DNA of 64,000 nucleotides from Heliocidaris erythrogramma (taxonomy: Eukaryota; Echinodermata; Echinoidea; Camarodonta; Echinometridae): contig CM046855.1 in NCBI GenBank assembly GCA_025617745.1, positions 45,251,313 through 45,315,312 of the forward strand, in the 5' to 3' direction. The translations under genes and the position numbers were made by a program. How positions within the stretch are numbered: the first letter of the stretch is position 1; each line of letters starts with the position of its first letter. Below the pieces are notes generated by a model that made no database searches, was not told the origin of the DNA, and was given only the letters and a program-made list of their open reading frames with translations. This document shows, in pieces, positions 22,201-28,098 of the stretch.

Positions 22201-23108
22201 ACACGACCCTGGATAAGCTGCTTGAACTGTGGCGGCGCTGGACTGCGCTCATCCACAGCCTTGTAGTCCTGCAGCATTCTGAAGAAACTTTCTCCCCCTG
22301 TACTCTGGACATCTATGGAGGATGTGCTTCCAAATTCTCTTGTAACAGCTGCTGCAGTGAAGTCTGTTTTCTCAATCATGTCTAGTGTCGAGTTACTCAT
22401 GCTACGCCTCAAGTTTTGCGTCAGAGGCATGCGGGGTAAGTCACCCCCACGGTTAAACTTCCTGAGATTATCTGTGGTCAACGCTAGGGTTCGATGACTC
22501 TCCGTCGAGGAACTGACCACCCCAAGAGCTGGCTCAAAGTATTTGCCATCTGGGCTGGTGTTGTGCCTCCGATGTTGAGCGGATCGGTGAGTCCGTTTCT
22601 CCTCATCTCTCCAGTACTGCCTCGCTTCCTCTTTACTCCTCAGCCAAGGGCTCTGCCTTGCAAGCAAGTCCTGCGTTGATGACATGAGTTCCTTGTGGTA
22701 TTCCTTCTCATTATCCGAAACCGAAACTTCTGACACTTCCTCGTTGGTCTGGAAATCAACCTTCACAGGAGTTGCCCGAAACTGACCAGTGGTCAAACCA
22801 AGTTGTCCGTTACCACTATCCCCACTGCTCCTTCCCCACGAGCGACTGTCGCTCCTTGGGGTACTCACACCTCTAGATACTGTGCTCCCTGACTGATATC
22901 CGTTGCCCTGACTCTGTGTGGCCGAGCCTGGCCTGTAATAGTTGTCCTCTGAAGGTTGAGATGAAGAAGAATGACCGTTTTGTACCACCTTACTGTGATA
23001 ATAATCGGCCATCTCCTGCGCACTTTGTCTAGCTGACTGGATCAGCTCTGGTTGTACCACTCCACTGTGTACGTAGTTCCCATGCACTCCTCTACTGGCT
23101 GTGGCCAT
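1124..23108 (-). CDS. SIPA1L: SIPA1L-family RapGAP gene (5' part, eight coding exons)
   Basis: Spliced gene whose product belongs to the SIPA1-like (SPAR) family: large scaffold proteins that stimulate GTP hydrolysis on Rap GTPases and act at the actin cytoskeleton, junctions and synapses (family knowledge). Eight exons were joined by GT-AG borders with consistent phases, giving 767 codons. Visible order: Ser/Arg-rich disordered N-terminus (about 1-255), conserved block [12 protein letters not shown] (257-268), [12 protein letters not shown] (272-283), [11 protein letters not shown] (374-384), HYDVQS (415-420), TTGASAA (441-447), CPFFRNEIG (483-491), YYRKYFF region (exon 3), [19 protein letters not shown] (exon 4), [16 protein letters not shown] (exon 5) and the start of the RapGAP domain with [19 protein letters not shown] (682-700). 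The catalytic Asn-thumb, PDZ and C-terminal coiled coil of the family lie beyond the left edge. Which vertebrate paralogue (SIPA1L1, 2 or 3) is closest cannot be decided; an invertebrate pro-orthologue is likely. Confidence 0.95.
1713..2593. repeat. older palindromic element hosting the TTAA insertion
   Basis: Sequence at about 1713-1799 (GAATCTGAACTCC, TTAACTCCAGTC, GTTTAACTTAG) is a diverged inverted copy of 2509-2593 (GGTTTAACTTAGACTGGAG, CAGAGTTCAGAATATGGGCC). With the 709-bp insertion removed, the arms form one foldback repeat rich in GTTTAA/TTAAAC. Further related GTTTAAACC/TCTAAACC sequence extends left to about 1650. Outer boundaries are uncertain. Confidence 0.5.
1800..2508. mobile_element. 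piggyBac-like non-autonomous transposon with TTAA duplication
   Basis: Ends are the inverted repeat CCCTAAAAGA (1800-1809) and TCTTTTAGGG (2499-2508), immediately flanked by TTAA at 1796-1799 and 2509-2512. TTAA target duplications and ends starting CCC are hallmarks of the piggyBac superfamily. 709 bp with no transposase; the longest open frame (1918-2115, plus) has no recognisable similarity, so it would have been moved in trans. The inner end contains a C-run and the palindromic GGGGGAGCCATCATGCCCCC (about 2450-2469). It sits inside another repeat, so it is the younger insertion. Confidence 0.75.
2628..2726 (-). CDS. SIPA1L: SIPA1L coding exon 7 (residues 701-734)
   Basis: Acceptor ATTTCAG|AGCATC at 2726 and donor AACAAGA|GTGGGT at 2628. 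99 nt, phase 1 at both ends. Encodes [20 protein letters not shown] and [13 protein letters not shown], part of the RapGAP domain (family pattern PAFEEFLQLLGERVRL...[11 protein letters not shown]). The donor GTGGGT is weaker than the others. It is preferred over the next GT because it makes the junction codon Thr and restores the conserved K-T-D-S-T-G-T-H run with exon 8. Confidence 0.92.
2727..3540 (-). other. SIPA1L intron 6
   Basis: 814-bp AT-rich intron between exons 6 and 7 with canonical borders. No repeat or gene recognised in it. Confidence 0.85.
3541..3616 (-). CDS. SIPA1L: SIPA1L coding exon 6 (residues 676-701)
   Basis: Acceptor CCCCAG|GTCACA at 3616 and donor AACAACG|GTAAGA at 3541. 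76 nt, phase 0 in and phase 1 out. Encodes VTDHYK followed by [19 protein letters not shown], the most diagnostic stretch in the window: it is essentially invariant at the start of the RapGAP domain in SIPA1/SIPA1L proteins. Confidence 0.96.
3617..4214 (-). other. SIPA1L intron 5
   Basis: 598-bp AT-rich intron. A plus-strand open frame at 3835-4089 is composed of low-complexity, mostly hydrophobic codons and shows no recognisable domain. Confidence 0.85.
4215..4403 (-). CDS. SIPA1L: SIPA1L coding exon 5 (residues 613-675)
   Basis: Acceptor CACAG|CTAACC at 4403 and donor CAAGGG|GTGAGT at 4215. 189 nt, 63 codons, phase 0 at both ends. Encodes [40 protein letters not shown] and [13 protein letters not shown], which match the family segment beginning LMTLRGSVLEDAIPS and ending KLDEQG. 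It is not part of any long open frame and was found by translating across splice sites. An 11.5-kb intron separates it from exon 4, yet the protein alignment is continuous across the junction (SSE|LTTL), so no exon seems to be missing. Confidence 0.94.
4547..4718. mobile_element. MITE, GGCCTGAATTC family, copy 1
   Basis: Terminal inverted repeats GGCCTGAATTCATGAACGAG (4547-4566) and CCTCTTTCGTGAATTCCGGC (from 4698) bound a 172-bp AT-rich segment containing TTAAACC and GGTTTAAACC. The element at 10411-10594 has the same end sequence. Too short to encode a protein. Superfamily not assigned: the flanks (TAT / TAA) do not give an unambiguous duplication. Confidence 0.7.
6244..6412. repeat. long hairpin (foldback) repeat
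   Basis: A 169-bp imperfect palindrome. The left arm starts AAATATCCC (6244) and contains CTCTGGTTAAAATTATACAT, GGAGGCGGTGGTATA and CTTTCGGGGC. The right arm starts GCCCCGAAAG and mirrors each block through AATTTTAACCAGAG to GGGATATTT (6412). The loop is only about 3 bp (GTA). The two arms differ at scattered positions. It looks like a foldback transposon rather than a gene. Confidence 0.75.
6415..7291. mobile_element. inverted-repeat-bounded segment carrying a Crypton-like fragment
   Basis: TTTATATCCTAATCACAAAA (6415-6434, continuing CT) is perfectly inverted at 7270-7291, giving 22-bp ends. Inside are the recombinase-like frame 6534-6902 and two further palindromes: 7104-7154 (arms ATTTGCATAAAATGTGC) and 7202-7221 (TACCATCATTTTGATGGTA). 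Cryptons themselves normally lack terminal inverted repeats, so this is either a captured fragment within a TIR element or a Crypton relic hit by palindromic elements. The left end lies directly beside the hairpin at 6244-6412. Confidence 0.5.
6534..6902 (-). pseudogene. Crypton/DUF3504-type tyrosine recombinase, N-terminal fragment
   Basis: 122 codons from ATG at 6902 (context CAAGATGGCT) to a stop at 6534. Starts [13 protein letters not shown] and contains [45 protein letters not shown] and [12 protein letters not shown]. This pattern (a helical SAM-like DNA-binding half, then a short beta hairpin with the R-x-G-x-x-Y-x-x-x-T/S-M-x-x-L layout) is typical of the N-terminal domain shared by Cryptons and Crypton-derived proteins such as KIAA1958/QRICH1/ZMYM relatives. 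The frame ends soon after [13 protein letters not shown], where full-length members continue into the catalytic domain. No R-H-x-x-R...Y catalytic residues follow, so it is truncated. It lies on the same strand as the host gene but inside its intron. Confidence 0.55.
7355..7626 (+). mobile_element. tRNA-derived SINE, copy 1
   Basis: Shares most of its sequence with 25921-26214: a tRNA-like head with box B GTTCGAATCC (7409-7418), then the body CTTTGGCAAGACATTAATCC and CCACTCTCCACCCAGG, TAAATGGGTACC, and an ATT-rich tail (CCATTATTATT). Box A is degenerate here (TTGTATACTGG compared with TGGTATAGTGG in copy 2), so it is an older, probably inactive copy. RNA polymerase III internal promoter and LINE-driven mobilisation are family knowledge. 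Confidence 0.8.
8516..8570. repeat. A/T-rich simple repeat (AAAT/TAAA)
   Basis: Low-complexity run of A with AAATAAAT-type units. No other content. Confidence 0.8.
9812..9966. mobile_element. palindromic MITE with GCAATCAATTGC motifs
   Basis: Ends GGTGTTGCAAGAAAATTGCA and (inverted) TGCAACTTTCTTGCGACACC form about 40-bp imperfect inverted repeats. TTGCAATCAATTGCA-type palindromes occur four times inside. The 84-aa minus-strand frame over this interval is an artefact of the repeat. Confidence 0.65.
10411..10594. mobile_element. MITE, GGCCTGAATTC family, copy 2
   Basis: Ends GGCCCGAATTCACAAAGGAG (10411-10430) and CTCCTTTGTGAATTCGGGCC (10575-10594) are perfect 20-bp inverted repeats; GGTTTAAACC-type sequence follows inside, as in the copy at 4547-4718. 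A possible 3-bp CAA flanks both sides. 184 bp, non-coding. Confidence 0.75.
15633..15766. mobile_element. short palindromic MITE
   Basis: ATACCTCAGCCACACTGC at the left mirrors GCGGTGTGACCGGGGTAT at the right with several mismatches. Inside, ACTGACCGATAACC mirrors GGTCTGATATCGGTC. About 134 bp, located just beyond SIPA1L exon 4. Confidence 0.55.
15914..16065 (-). CDS. SIPA1L: SIPA1L coding exon 4 (residues 562-612)
   Basis: Acceptor TTTGTAG|AACATC at 16065 and donor AGTGAG|GTAAGC at 15914. 152 nt, phase 1 in and phase 0 out. Encodes [20 protein letters not shown], then a charged stretch and [11 protein letters not shown], matching the family pattern [20 protein letters not shown] ... YNYRIIFRTSE. 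The residue at the splice junction is Glu in both. Confidence 0.94.
16066..17285 (-). other. SIPA1L intron 3
   Basis: 1,220-bp intron. Contains a G-run (about 16129-16141) and the MITE at 16565-16690. Nothing else recognised. Confidence 0.85.
16565..16690. mobile_element. MITE, GTTTCAT...GATTGGCT family, copy 1
   Basis: Ends GGGGAGCGTTTCATCAA and TGACGAAACACTCCCC are inverted repeats; the interior has AAGCTACTGAAATCCTTGCA and TGATTGGCTGA. The interior block recurs at 48643-48788 and partly at 17511-17649. 126 bp, non-coding. Confidence 0.7.
17286..17431 (-). CDS. SIPA1L: SIPA1L coding exon 3 (residues 513-562)
   Basis: Acceptor CTACCAG|GTATCG at 17431 and donor ACATG|GTAAAG at 17286. 146 nt, phase 2 in and phase 1 out. 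Encodes [17 protein letters not shown], then [20 protein letters not shown], corresponding to the family segment YIVEHVDLGAYYYRKFFY that precedes the RapGAP domain. Plus-strand open frame over the same bases is a shadow. Confidence 0.93.
17511..17649. mobile_element. MITE, GTTTCAT...GATTGGCT family, copy 2
   Basis: GGGTCCTTGTTTCATAAAGC and TTGTTATC at the left mirror GATAACAAGTTTTGTGAAAC and AGGGCCC at the right. Interior AATTTGCTCTCAGCCAATCA is the reverse orientation of the GATTGGCTGACAGCAAATTT block in 16565-16690. About 139 bp. Confidence 0.7.
18391..18743. repeat. inverted-repeat element with a 122-bp tandem duplication
   Basis: CCAGGGTGCATCC (18391-18403) is inverted as GGATGCACCCTGG near 18729-18741. 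Between them two diverged tandem units start with GTGCATCC (18396 and 18520), share GGGATAACATATTGCTGTGT and end with a GAGATATCTCT palindrome; period 122-124 bp. A related TTTGCTGTCCATACTGCATG sequence occurs near 34755, so the unit is dispersed. Confidence 0.6.
20372..20538 (-). CDS. SIPA1L: SIPA1L coding exon 2 (residues 458-513)
   Basis: Acceptor TGTACAG|GGTAGC at 20538 and donor AGAAG|GTAAGG at 20372. 167 nt, phase 0 in and phase 2 out. Encodes [20 protein letters not shown] followed by [15 protein letters not shown] and VTLSK, matching the family block with the pattern DDKSNELxxSCPYFRNEIG. The Ser/Gly-rich linker after this block is shorter than in vertebrate SIPA1L proteins. Confidence 0.93.
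21007..21032 (+). mobile_element. solitary Tc1/mariner-like terminal repeat
   Basis: CAGCCCTGGAAAAAATTATT then AGACCA, preceded by TA, matches the left end of the complete MITE at 51141-51356. No partner end was found downstream, so this is a truncated copy. Confidence 0.6.
21119..21406. repeat. palindromic repeat built of GGACAATTACCCC units
   Basis: GGACTACTACTCCCC (21119) mirrors AGGGAGTAGTCATCC (21392-21406). The left half has GACAATTACCCC-type units in direct order; the right half has the same unit inverted (GGGGTAATTGTCC, GGGTAATTACCC). A C-run sits near 21229-21240. Arrangement indicates a foldback MITE with subterminal repeats. Confidence 0.65.
21738..23108 (-). CDS. SIPA1L: SIPA1L coding exon 1 (residues 1-457)
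   Basis: Large first coding exon, ATG at 23108 and donor GAG|GTAAGT at 21738/21737, phase 0. It encodes the low-complexity N-terminal half: Ser-, Gln- and Arg-rich stretches, an acidic block SVSDNEKE (129-136), then the family-conserved blocks [31 protein letters not shown] and [14 protein letters not shown]. In vertebrate relatives the HYDVQS block is preceded by a Cys pair; here it is preceded by RRRAFE, so that Cys pair is absent. The open frame runs four residues past the donor into the intron before a stop. The start is the first in-frame ATG; a short out-of-frame ATG lies 10 nt upstream. Plus-strand ORFs here are shadows. Confidence 0.95.
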
Positions 23109-23118
23109 ATTCGGCCAT
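23092..23118 (-). promoter_or_regulatory. short uORF overlapping the SIPA1L start codon
   Basis: An ATG 10 nt upstream of the SIPA1L ATG opens an eight-codon frame (MAEYGHSQ) that ends in TAG inside the main coding sequence, in a different frame. Both ATGs are followed by GCC. An overlapping uORF this close to the main start could lower initiation there or be bypassed by leaky scanning. Only the sequence arrangement is observed. Confidence 0.4.
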
Positions 23119-23616
23119 GCAACTTGATCACCTTACCTTTCCCTTGACTACAACAAAAAGTGAGGCGCTTCTCAAGCTGTAAATAAACTAATCATTTCTT
23201 TGTCTGCATCAGCATCGTTACTGTCGATCATAATTCATTTTTACTCTCTATCTCACAGGATGATTCACATAGAAATAAACCTCTGTAGAAAGTGACCCAA
23301 TCCACATGAGAGTAATCCACACAAGGCCAGACGCATGTTGCACTGTCCAAGATCTGGACGAGAATGGCAATCACACATAACGGCTTCCTGGACAAAACAA
23401 TAGCTCTGTTTCTGTGTTGAGTCGCCCTTTTCCTTCCTGGTCAGGACGTTGAGTAAGCGTTGATTGTCAGTAGAGAGAAGCTACAAATGGACAGTCGGGT
23501 CGGATGGTCTGCTTGTAATCACATGCTCATCCCTTGATCATCATTTCCAGGTCAAGCCGGTAAATCCAGTAGCAGTGTGATCTGTCCGGCAGGACCTTGA
23601 ATTAGAGCAAATCCGT
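23109..23616 (-). other. SIPA1L: probable 5' UTR part of SIPA1L exon 1
   Basis: A strong splice acceptor for the minus strand lies at 23617/23618: a run of T, then CCAACCACAG|ACGG. No donor-like break is obvious between it and the ATG at 23108. The simplest model is therefore a 5' UTR of about 508 nt within the first coding exon, with one or more further upstream non-coding exons not located. Several short upstream ATGs occur in it. The acceptor is seen; its use is inferred. Confidence 0.5.
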
Positions 23617-25920
23617 CTGTGGTTGGAAAAAAAAATTAATAATAAGGGTTATGAATAAATGATGACAGAACTACCATAAAAATATACAGGACATAACATA
23701 ATGCAACCTTTGAAAGCACATGAAAATATGATTTTCTGCCTCCAGCAAAACCTTACCCACATCTTGGGGCATCTTCCTTATTTCAGTCATAATCATAAGA
23801 CAATGAAAATTCTTTGCACATGCATAATAAATCCATTATCTTTTTATCAGGAACTTTCCACTTATATGATATCTTGATAATGTCTTTTGACATTTTCTTC
23901 ACTTTAGATATCTAACAATTGAGAAACTATACACAAATTGTAGAAACTGATGACCTTTACAAGAGCTACAATACAATGACCAATTGTGCTAATAAAATTG
24001 AAAAAATTATCAAGTAATTTGATGATAGTACTGAAAACCTGAAAATTTCACATACATATAATGTTCGCAAATTTCGCAGACACTCGCAAAACTTGCAATA
24101 TTGAATTTTTTTGCAAATTAGGTTTCTTGCTGTGAAAATGGGGGTTGTTTAGAAATCGCGAAAGTTTCATATTGTAAACGTTGCTGGTTTGAGAGTAGGG
24201 TGGTGCACATTACAATATAACCCTGAAAGTTGAAACAAATGATCAACAACAAAAAAATCATAGCACAGTGCCCGTATGCTCTCATACTAAGCTTGGAACA
24301 GGAACATAATCAAGCCTAATTTCCACATCCTACAGTACTATGCAAATTATGCAGAATCCAACCTTTTCATGTCTGCGCTAACAGGACAGCAGGACAACTC
24401 AGGGTATTACATAAATGTCTGTGCTGGCAAAAAGAATGAGATAATCCCTACGTCTACATGCAGCTGACCTTAATTTTTCTGAATTAAATGTTTAACTGAC
24501 ACGTGACAATGAGGGGAGTAGGAGATGGGGAGTGATTTATACGGAGTAAAATCAATTTGGCCACTGACCATTACACAGTAATTCAGTATAATAAGAAGAA
24601 GAAGAAAAGGAACTATAGTGAGAGAAACCATGTATGTTGCAGGCATATGTATCTAACAGATACCAGAGACTGGGGTCCATGATATACCAATGAGTAAAAG
24701 GCAAACATTCAAGTCCATATTACCCTGGGCTTTTCTTCTTACCGACCTCCTCTCCCCCCCCCCCCCCCCCAATAAAAAATAAATGCTTGTCTACATTTCA
24801 TTTGTTCATCTTTTTCTGTCTCTATATGCTCTCCATGCTCTCCCTCTTTCTCTCCCTCTTTCTCTCTCTCTCTCACACACAATGACAAATAAATGTTAGT
24901 CATATGAACTGTCTGTGCAGTGTACACAACATATGTATCATACACATTATGAGTGATTCAATCTGCTTGCCGATGAGTCACATAAAAGGAATTCCATGAT
25001 ACATGATACAATTTACAATTGTGTGTAAACATTGATCCCCCAATTTATACAGATGTGTTCAATTTCAACCCACAAAACTTGCACTATCAGTCAAGCCTGA
25101 ACCAAGTACATGTGTGTTTACTTACTTATTTTTTAATCAAAATTTGTGAACAAGAAAAATTGTCACAACAACTACAGTTCTCGACTTATTCATATTTATC
25201 ACAATTCCATCTGTTTATTTTGATACACACTCTTATTTCCAATGTGATGTACATTTCTTTCTAATCATTCAAACTTTTTTTTTCTTTTTTCTTTAATGTT
25301 ATTTCTCAAAAGTTAACAGAGTAAGAGGAACAGTATTATAATTTTTCTACATGTTCACGATGTGTTTATGAAGTGTCTTCTAATGTTTTTTATTTGTCAA
25401 TCATTCAGCGTCAAGGCTGCAAATCTTGATTCTTTTAATAAACCATAACCGCCAAAGTCAGCCACTTCAAAATCATCTAAATTACTAACACAAAATGGAA
25501 AGCCGATATTTATCACAAAGTTGTTTATGAAATCCAAAGGCCAAGGAAGACACTTTTTTATATCTGAAGGCGTGTGAAAATTGCAACACATACTGTAAAT
25601 TCCTCCTACAGAATATCCCTATTCATAAATATCCTACTAAAGCTCTTGTTTTTTAAAGCAAATATTTGCAACAACAAGGACTAAAAGTTATCAATGGAGG
25701 GGTGTATTTGATAGTCCTATTGACACAGTGATTACACAGCATGTGGTTGGATAATATGCATGCATTTTGGTCATGGATATACTAAATGACATACATGTAT
25801 GCCCTTGGACTTCAAAGGGAGATAATACATGCATAGGATCCTTCTTTAACCTTTTCAATACTGCCCTTCACATAAAAGGAATTCCATGATATACATGTGG
25901 AGGTGTCATGATATACATGT
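23617..25920. other. upstream non-coding region with simple repeats
   Basis: No exon recognised. Holds a C-run (about 24755-24770), a CT-rich microsatellite (about 24838-24875) and a 22-24-bp direct repeat (CACATAAAAGGAATTCCATG at about 24979 and 25869). Could be intergenic or a 5' intron of SIPA1L if an upstream UTR exon exists. Confidence 0.6.
24838..24876. repeat. CT-rich microsatellite
   Basis: Repeated CTCTC/TTTCTCTC units ending in CACACA. Length polymorphism is likely. Confidence 0.8.
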
Positions 25921-26214
25921 GGAGGTGTTGTGGTATAGTGGTTCATTCACTTGACTCTCAATCCAAGGGTTAAGTGTTCGAATCTCAGCCCAGCACTAGT
26001 GTCTTTTGGCAAGACATTAATCCACATTTGCCACTCTCCACCCAGGTTTAGTAAATGGGTACCTGGCAGGATTTATTCCTTGAAATGCACTTGCGCTGAT
26101 TACGGCTGCCGGAGCTAAAGCCAGGGTAATAATATCCAAACCCTTTTGGAAGCGCATAGAGACATATGTATGATAACGTGTTATATGCGCTATACAAGAA
26201 CGGAATATTATTAT
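25921..26214 (+). mobile_element. tRNA-derived SINE, copy 2, with 9-bp target duplication
   Basis: tRNA-like head with intact box A TGGTATAGTGG (25931-25941) and box B GTTCGAATC (25976-25984), followed by body blocks shared with 7355-7626 (TTTTGGCAAGACATTAATCC, GCCACTCTCCACCCAGG, AAATGGGTACC) and a tail CGGAATATTATTA. TATACATGT directly precedes the head (25912-25920) and follows the tail (26212-26220), a probable 9-bp target duplication. Caution: this motif is common in the window. The head is too diverged at its 3' part to be scored as a functional tRNA. Confidence 0.85.
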
Positions 26215-27066
26215 ACATGTATGCATGAGACCATAGAGATGCCTGTTATAAGGTAACCATGTAAAACCGAATGTTTAAATACAACGCGTGCAGAAATGCA
26301 GCAGCTCCAAATGGAAAGGCTACAATGCAGGACGGGTGATCATGGCTTTAAGACATTAAATTTATACAATTCGTAACAAAATAAACATTGTTCGGCACTA
26401 AATATCACAACAATTTGTTGGTCTGCACACAGTACATATTAATCATCGACATGTACACTGAAATAGCTGCCTGCAATTCAGTCACTTTGATAGTCATATC
26501 AAAAGAGGCCACATTCCATGTTTTACCCCTCTAGCTATTTTTCTGTAATTCATGCATTCTTTATGGAAATTCCTCTATGTTTTTCTTGTATTCAAATAGC
26601 TTTCTGGCTTTCAAATGAGGTTGGGTTTGTATTTTCAGCCTATGGATTTATTGATTTCCCTCTCTCTACATGGAAGTACCTACAGTGTAGGCCTCACTCA
26701 TCTTCAGTCAATTTGTCCCCCTGACAAAACAACACAGCATGGAAAATATGTGTGATTATATGTACAGGGTAAATTTGCTGTAGGATGTATGGAATATGTA
26801 GACAGCTGGTAAATTGCGCATTGGTTTGTAACTTTTGATCCACCAAGCATGAGAAAATTGATTAAGCTCTCCCATCTCCTTACCGTTAAAGGTACAATTT
26901 AAAATCATTTAGGGAAAGCTTCACATGATTATCTTTTAATGTCATTTATAAACTGGGTAGAATTTCACTCTGTTTATAAGACTCACTTCGATCGACTGGT
27001 AAACCACTTAGCACTGCTCAAATCAACCAGATTGATTCTGTTGTCCAGAAGGCAGTCGCCGCGGCA

Positions 27067-27729
27067 ATGGAAAGAGAGCGTCAGAAATTCAGCGACGACT
27101 TTGATCGCCGTGAAGCCCGTCTGCGTGATATCATGGATGAGAAGATTTCATCTCTTCATGATCTTGAAGTTGCCATCGACTTAAAGCTGATTGATCTACG
27201 TAAAATCGAGTCAACGGTAGATTCTAACAAAGTCAAAGTGGATGATCTCTCTGATCGAATTGATTTAGCTGAGCAATATTCCCGGCGAAACAATATTCGG
27301 CTCCTGGGAGTTCCCGTGACTCCTAATGAAAATATAGATGATATCGTATGCGATGTCGCGAAACAGATAGGCGTTGAAATCGGCATCAACGACATTGATC
27401 GATCACACCGTCTCTTTGCCCGTCAAGCTCGCAATGGTACCAACAGCAACAAGTCACAGTCCGGAACGCAGATTCCAGGAATTATTGTCAAGTTTGTGTC
27501 ATACAGGACAAAATTCAAAATGATGAAAAATAGAAGAAACCTGAAAGGGAAAGGAATAGTGATTGTCGAAGATCTCACTAGGAAAAATCTTGATCTGCAA
27601 GTTCAAGCATCCAGACGACCAAATGTCACAGCGACATGGACTTGGGATGGACGCGTCTTTGCCATGGTCAAGAGTGAAGATGGACGTATTGCCAAGAAAA
27701 TCATCAATAGACTATCAGACTTGAAATAG
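27067..27729 (+). CDS. LINE ORF1 protein (coiled coil plus RRM-like domain)
   Basis: 220 codons. N-terminal charged helix (MERERQKFSDDF, about 1-70) predicts a coiled coil; residues about 75-220 carry SRRNNIRLLGVP, DIVCDVAKQIGVEI, DIDRSHRL, PGIIVKFVSYRTK, IVIVEDLTRKN and WTWDGRVFAMVKS, the pattern of nucleic-acid-binding ORF1 proteins of many LINEs (related to L1 ORF1p and the FP25K-like domain). Role by family: binds LINE RNA as a chaperone in the ribonucleoprotein. The frame is open upstream to a stop at 26977-26979 without an ATG, and the upstream codons (KPLSTAQINQIDSVVQKAV) read as coding, so the true N-terminus has been lost. Confidence 0.85.
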   Translation: MERERQKFSDDFDRREARLRDIMDEKISSLHDLEVAIDLKLIDLRKIESTVDSNKVKVDDLSDRIDLAEQYSRRNNIRLLGVPVTPNENIDDIVCDVAKQIGVEIGINDIDRSHRLFARQARNGTNSNKSQSGTQIPGIIVKFVSYRTKFKMMKNRRNLKGKGIVIVEDLTRKNLDLQVQASRRPNVTATWTWDGRVFAMVKSEDGRIAKKIINRLSDLK

Positions 27730-28098
27730 ACCATTTTGTATTTTGCCAGACTATATATACCTTATTAATTTATGCTTTAGTCACTTGTTGGTACTGGTCA
27801 TGGCCGCATGCTGGTGAGATTGGATTTATAATTCTTTGCCTATTATTGCTAATATATATTTGAATGCAATTTTTAATGCAATTTTTATTAATGGCAATTA
27901 ATTAATTTATGTTTTAATTCGACATGACCACTCAATTACATGTATGCCCTTTGTGGCATTTCCCTCCAGATTTGTTATTTTTATATTTTGAATGAACTCG
28001 TGGTGGCTACCACAATTTGCACTTCGTTTTTGTACATTGATTTTGTTTTGTCTTTGCTTAATTTTGTCTGTGTTGGTCGTTGTATAACGTTTTTAAAT

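Noticed and set aside
21946-22679. Plus-strand open frames opposite SIPA1L exon 1
   Set aside because: Shadow frames of the coding exon; the minus-strand frame carries the conserved family blocks.
24051-24190. Transposon related to 58531-61285 (CGCAAATTTCGC motifs)
   Set aside because: Some shared words but no inverted ends or TA-flanked borders could be identified.
25921-25995. tRNA gene
   Set aside because: Good A and B boxes, but the acceptor stem does not close and a SINE body follows.
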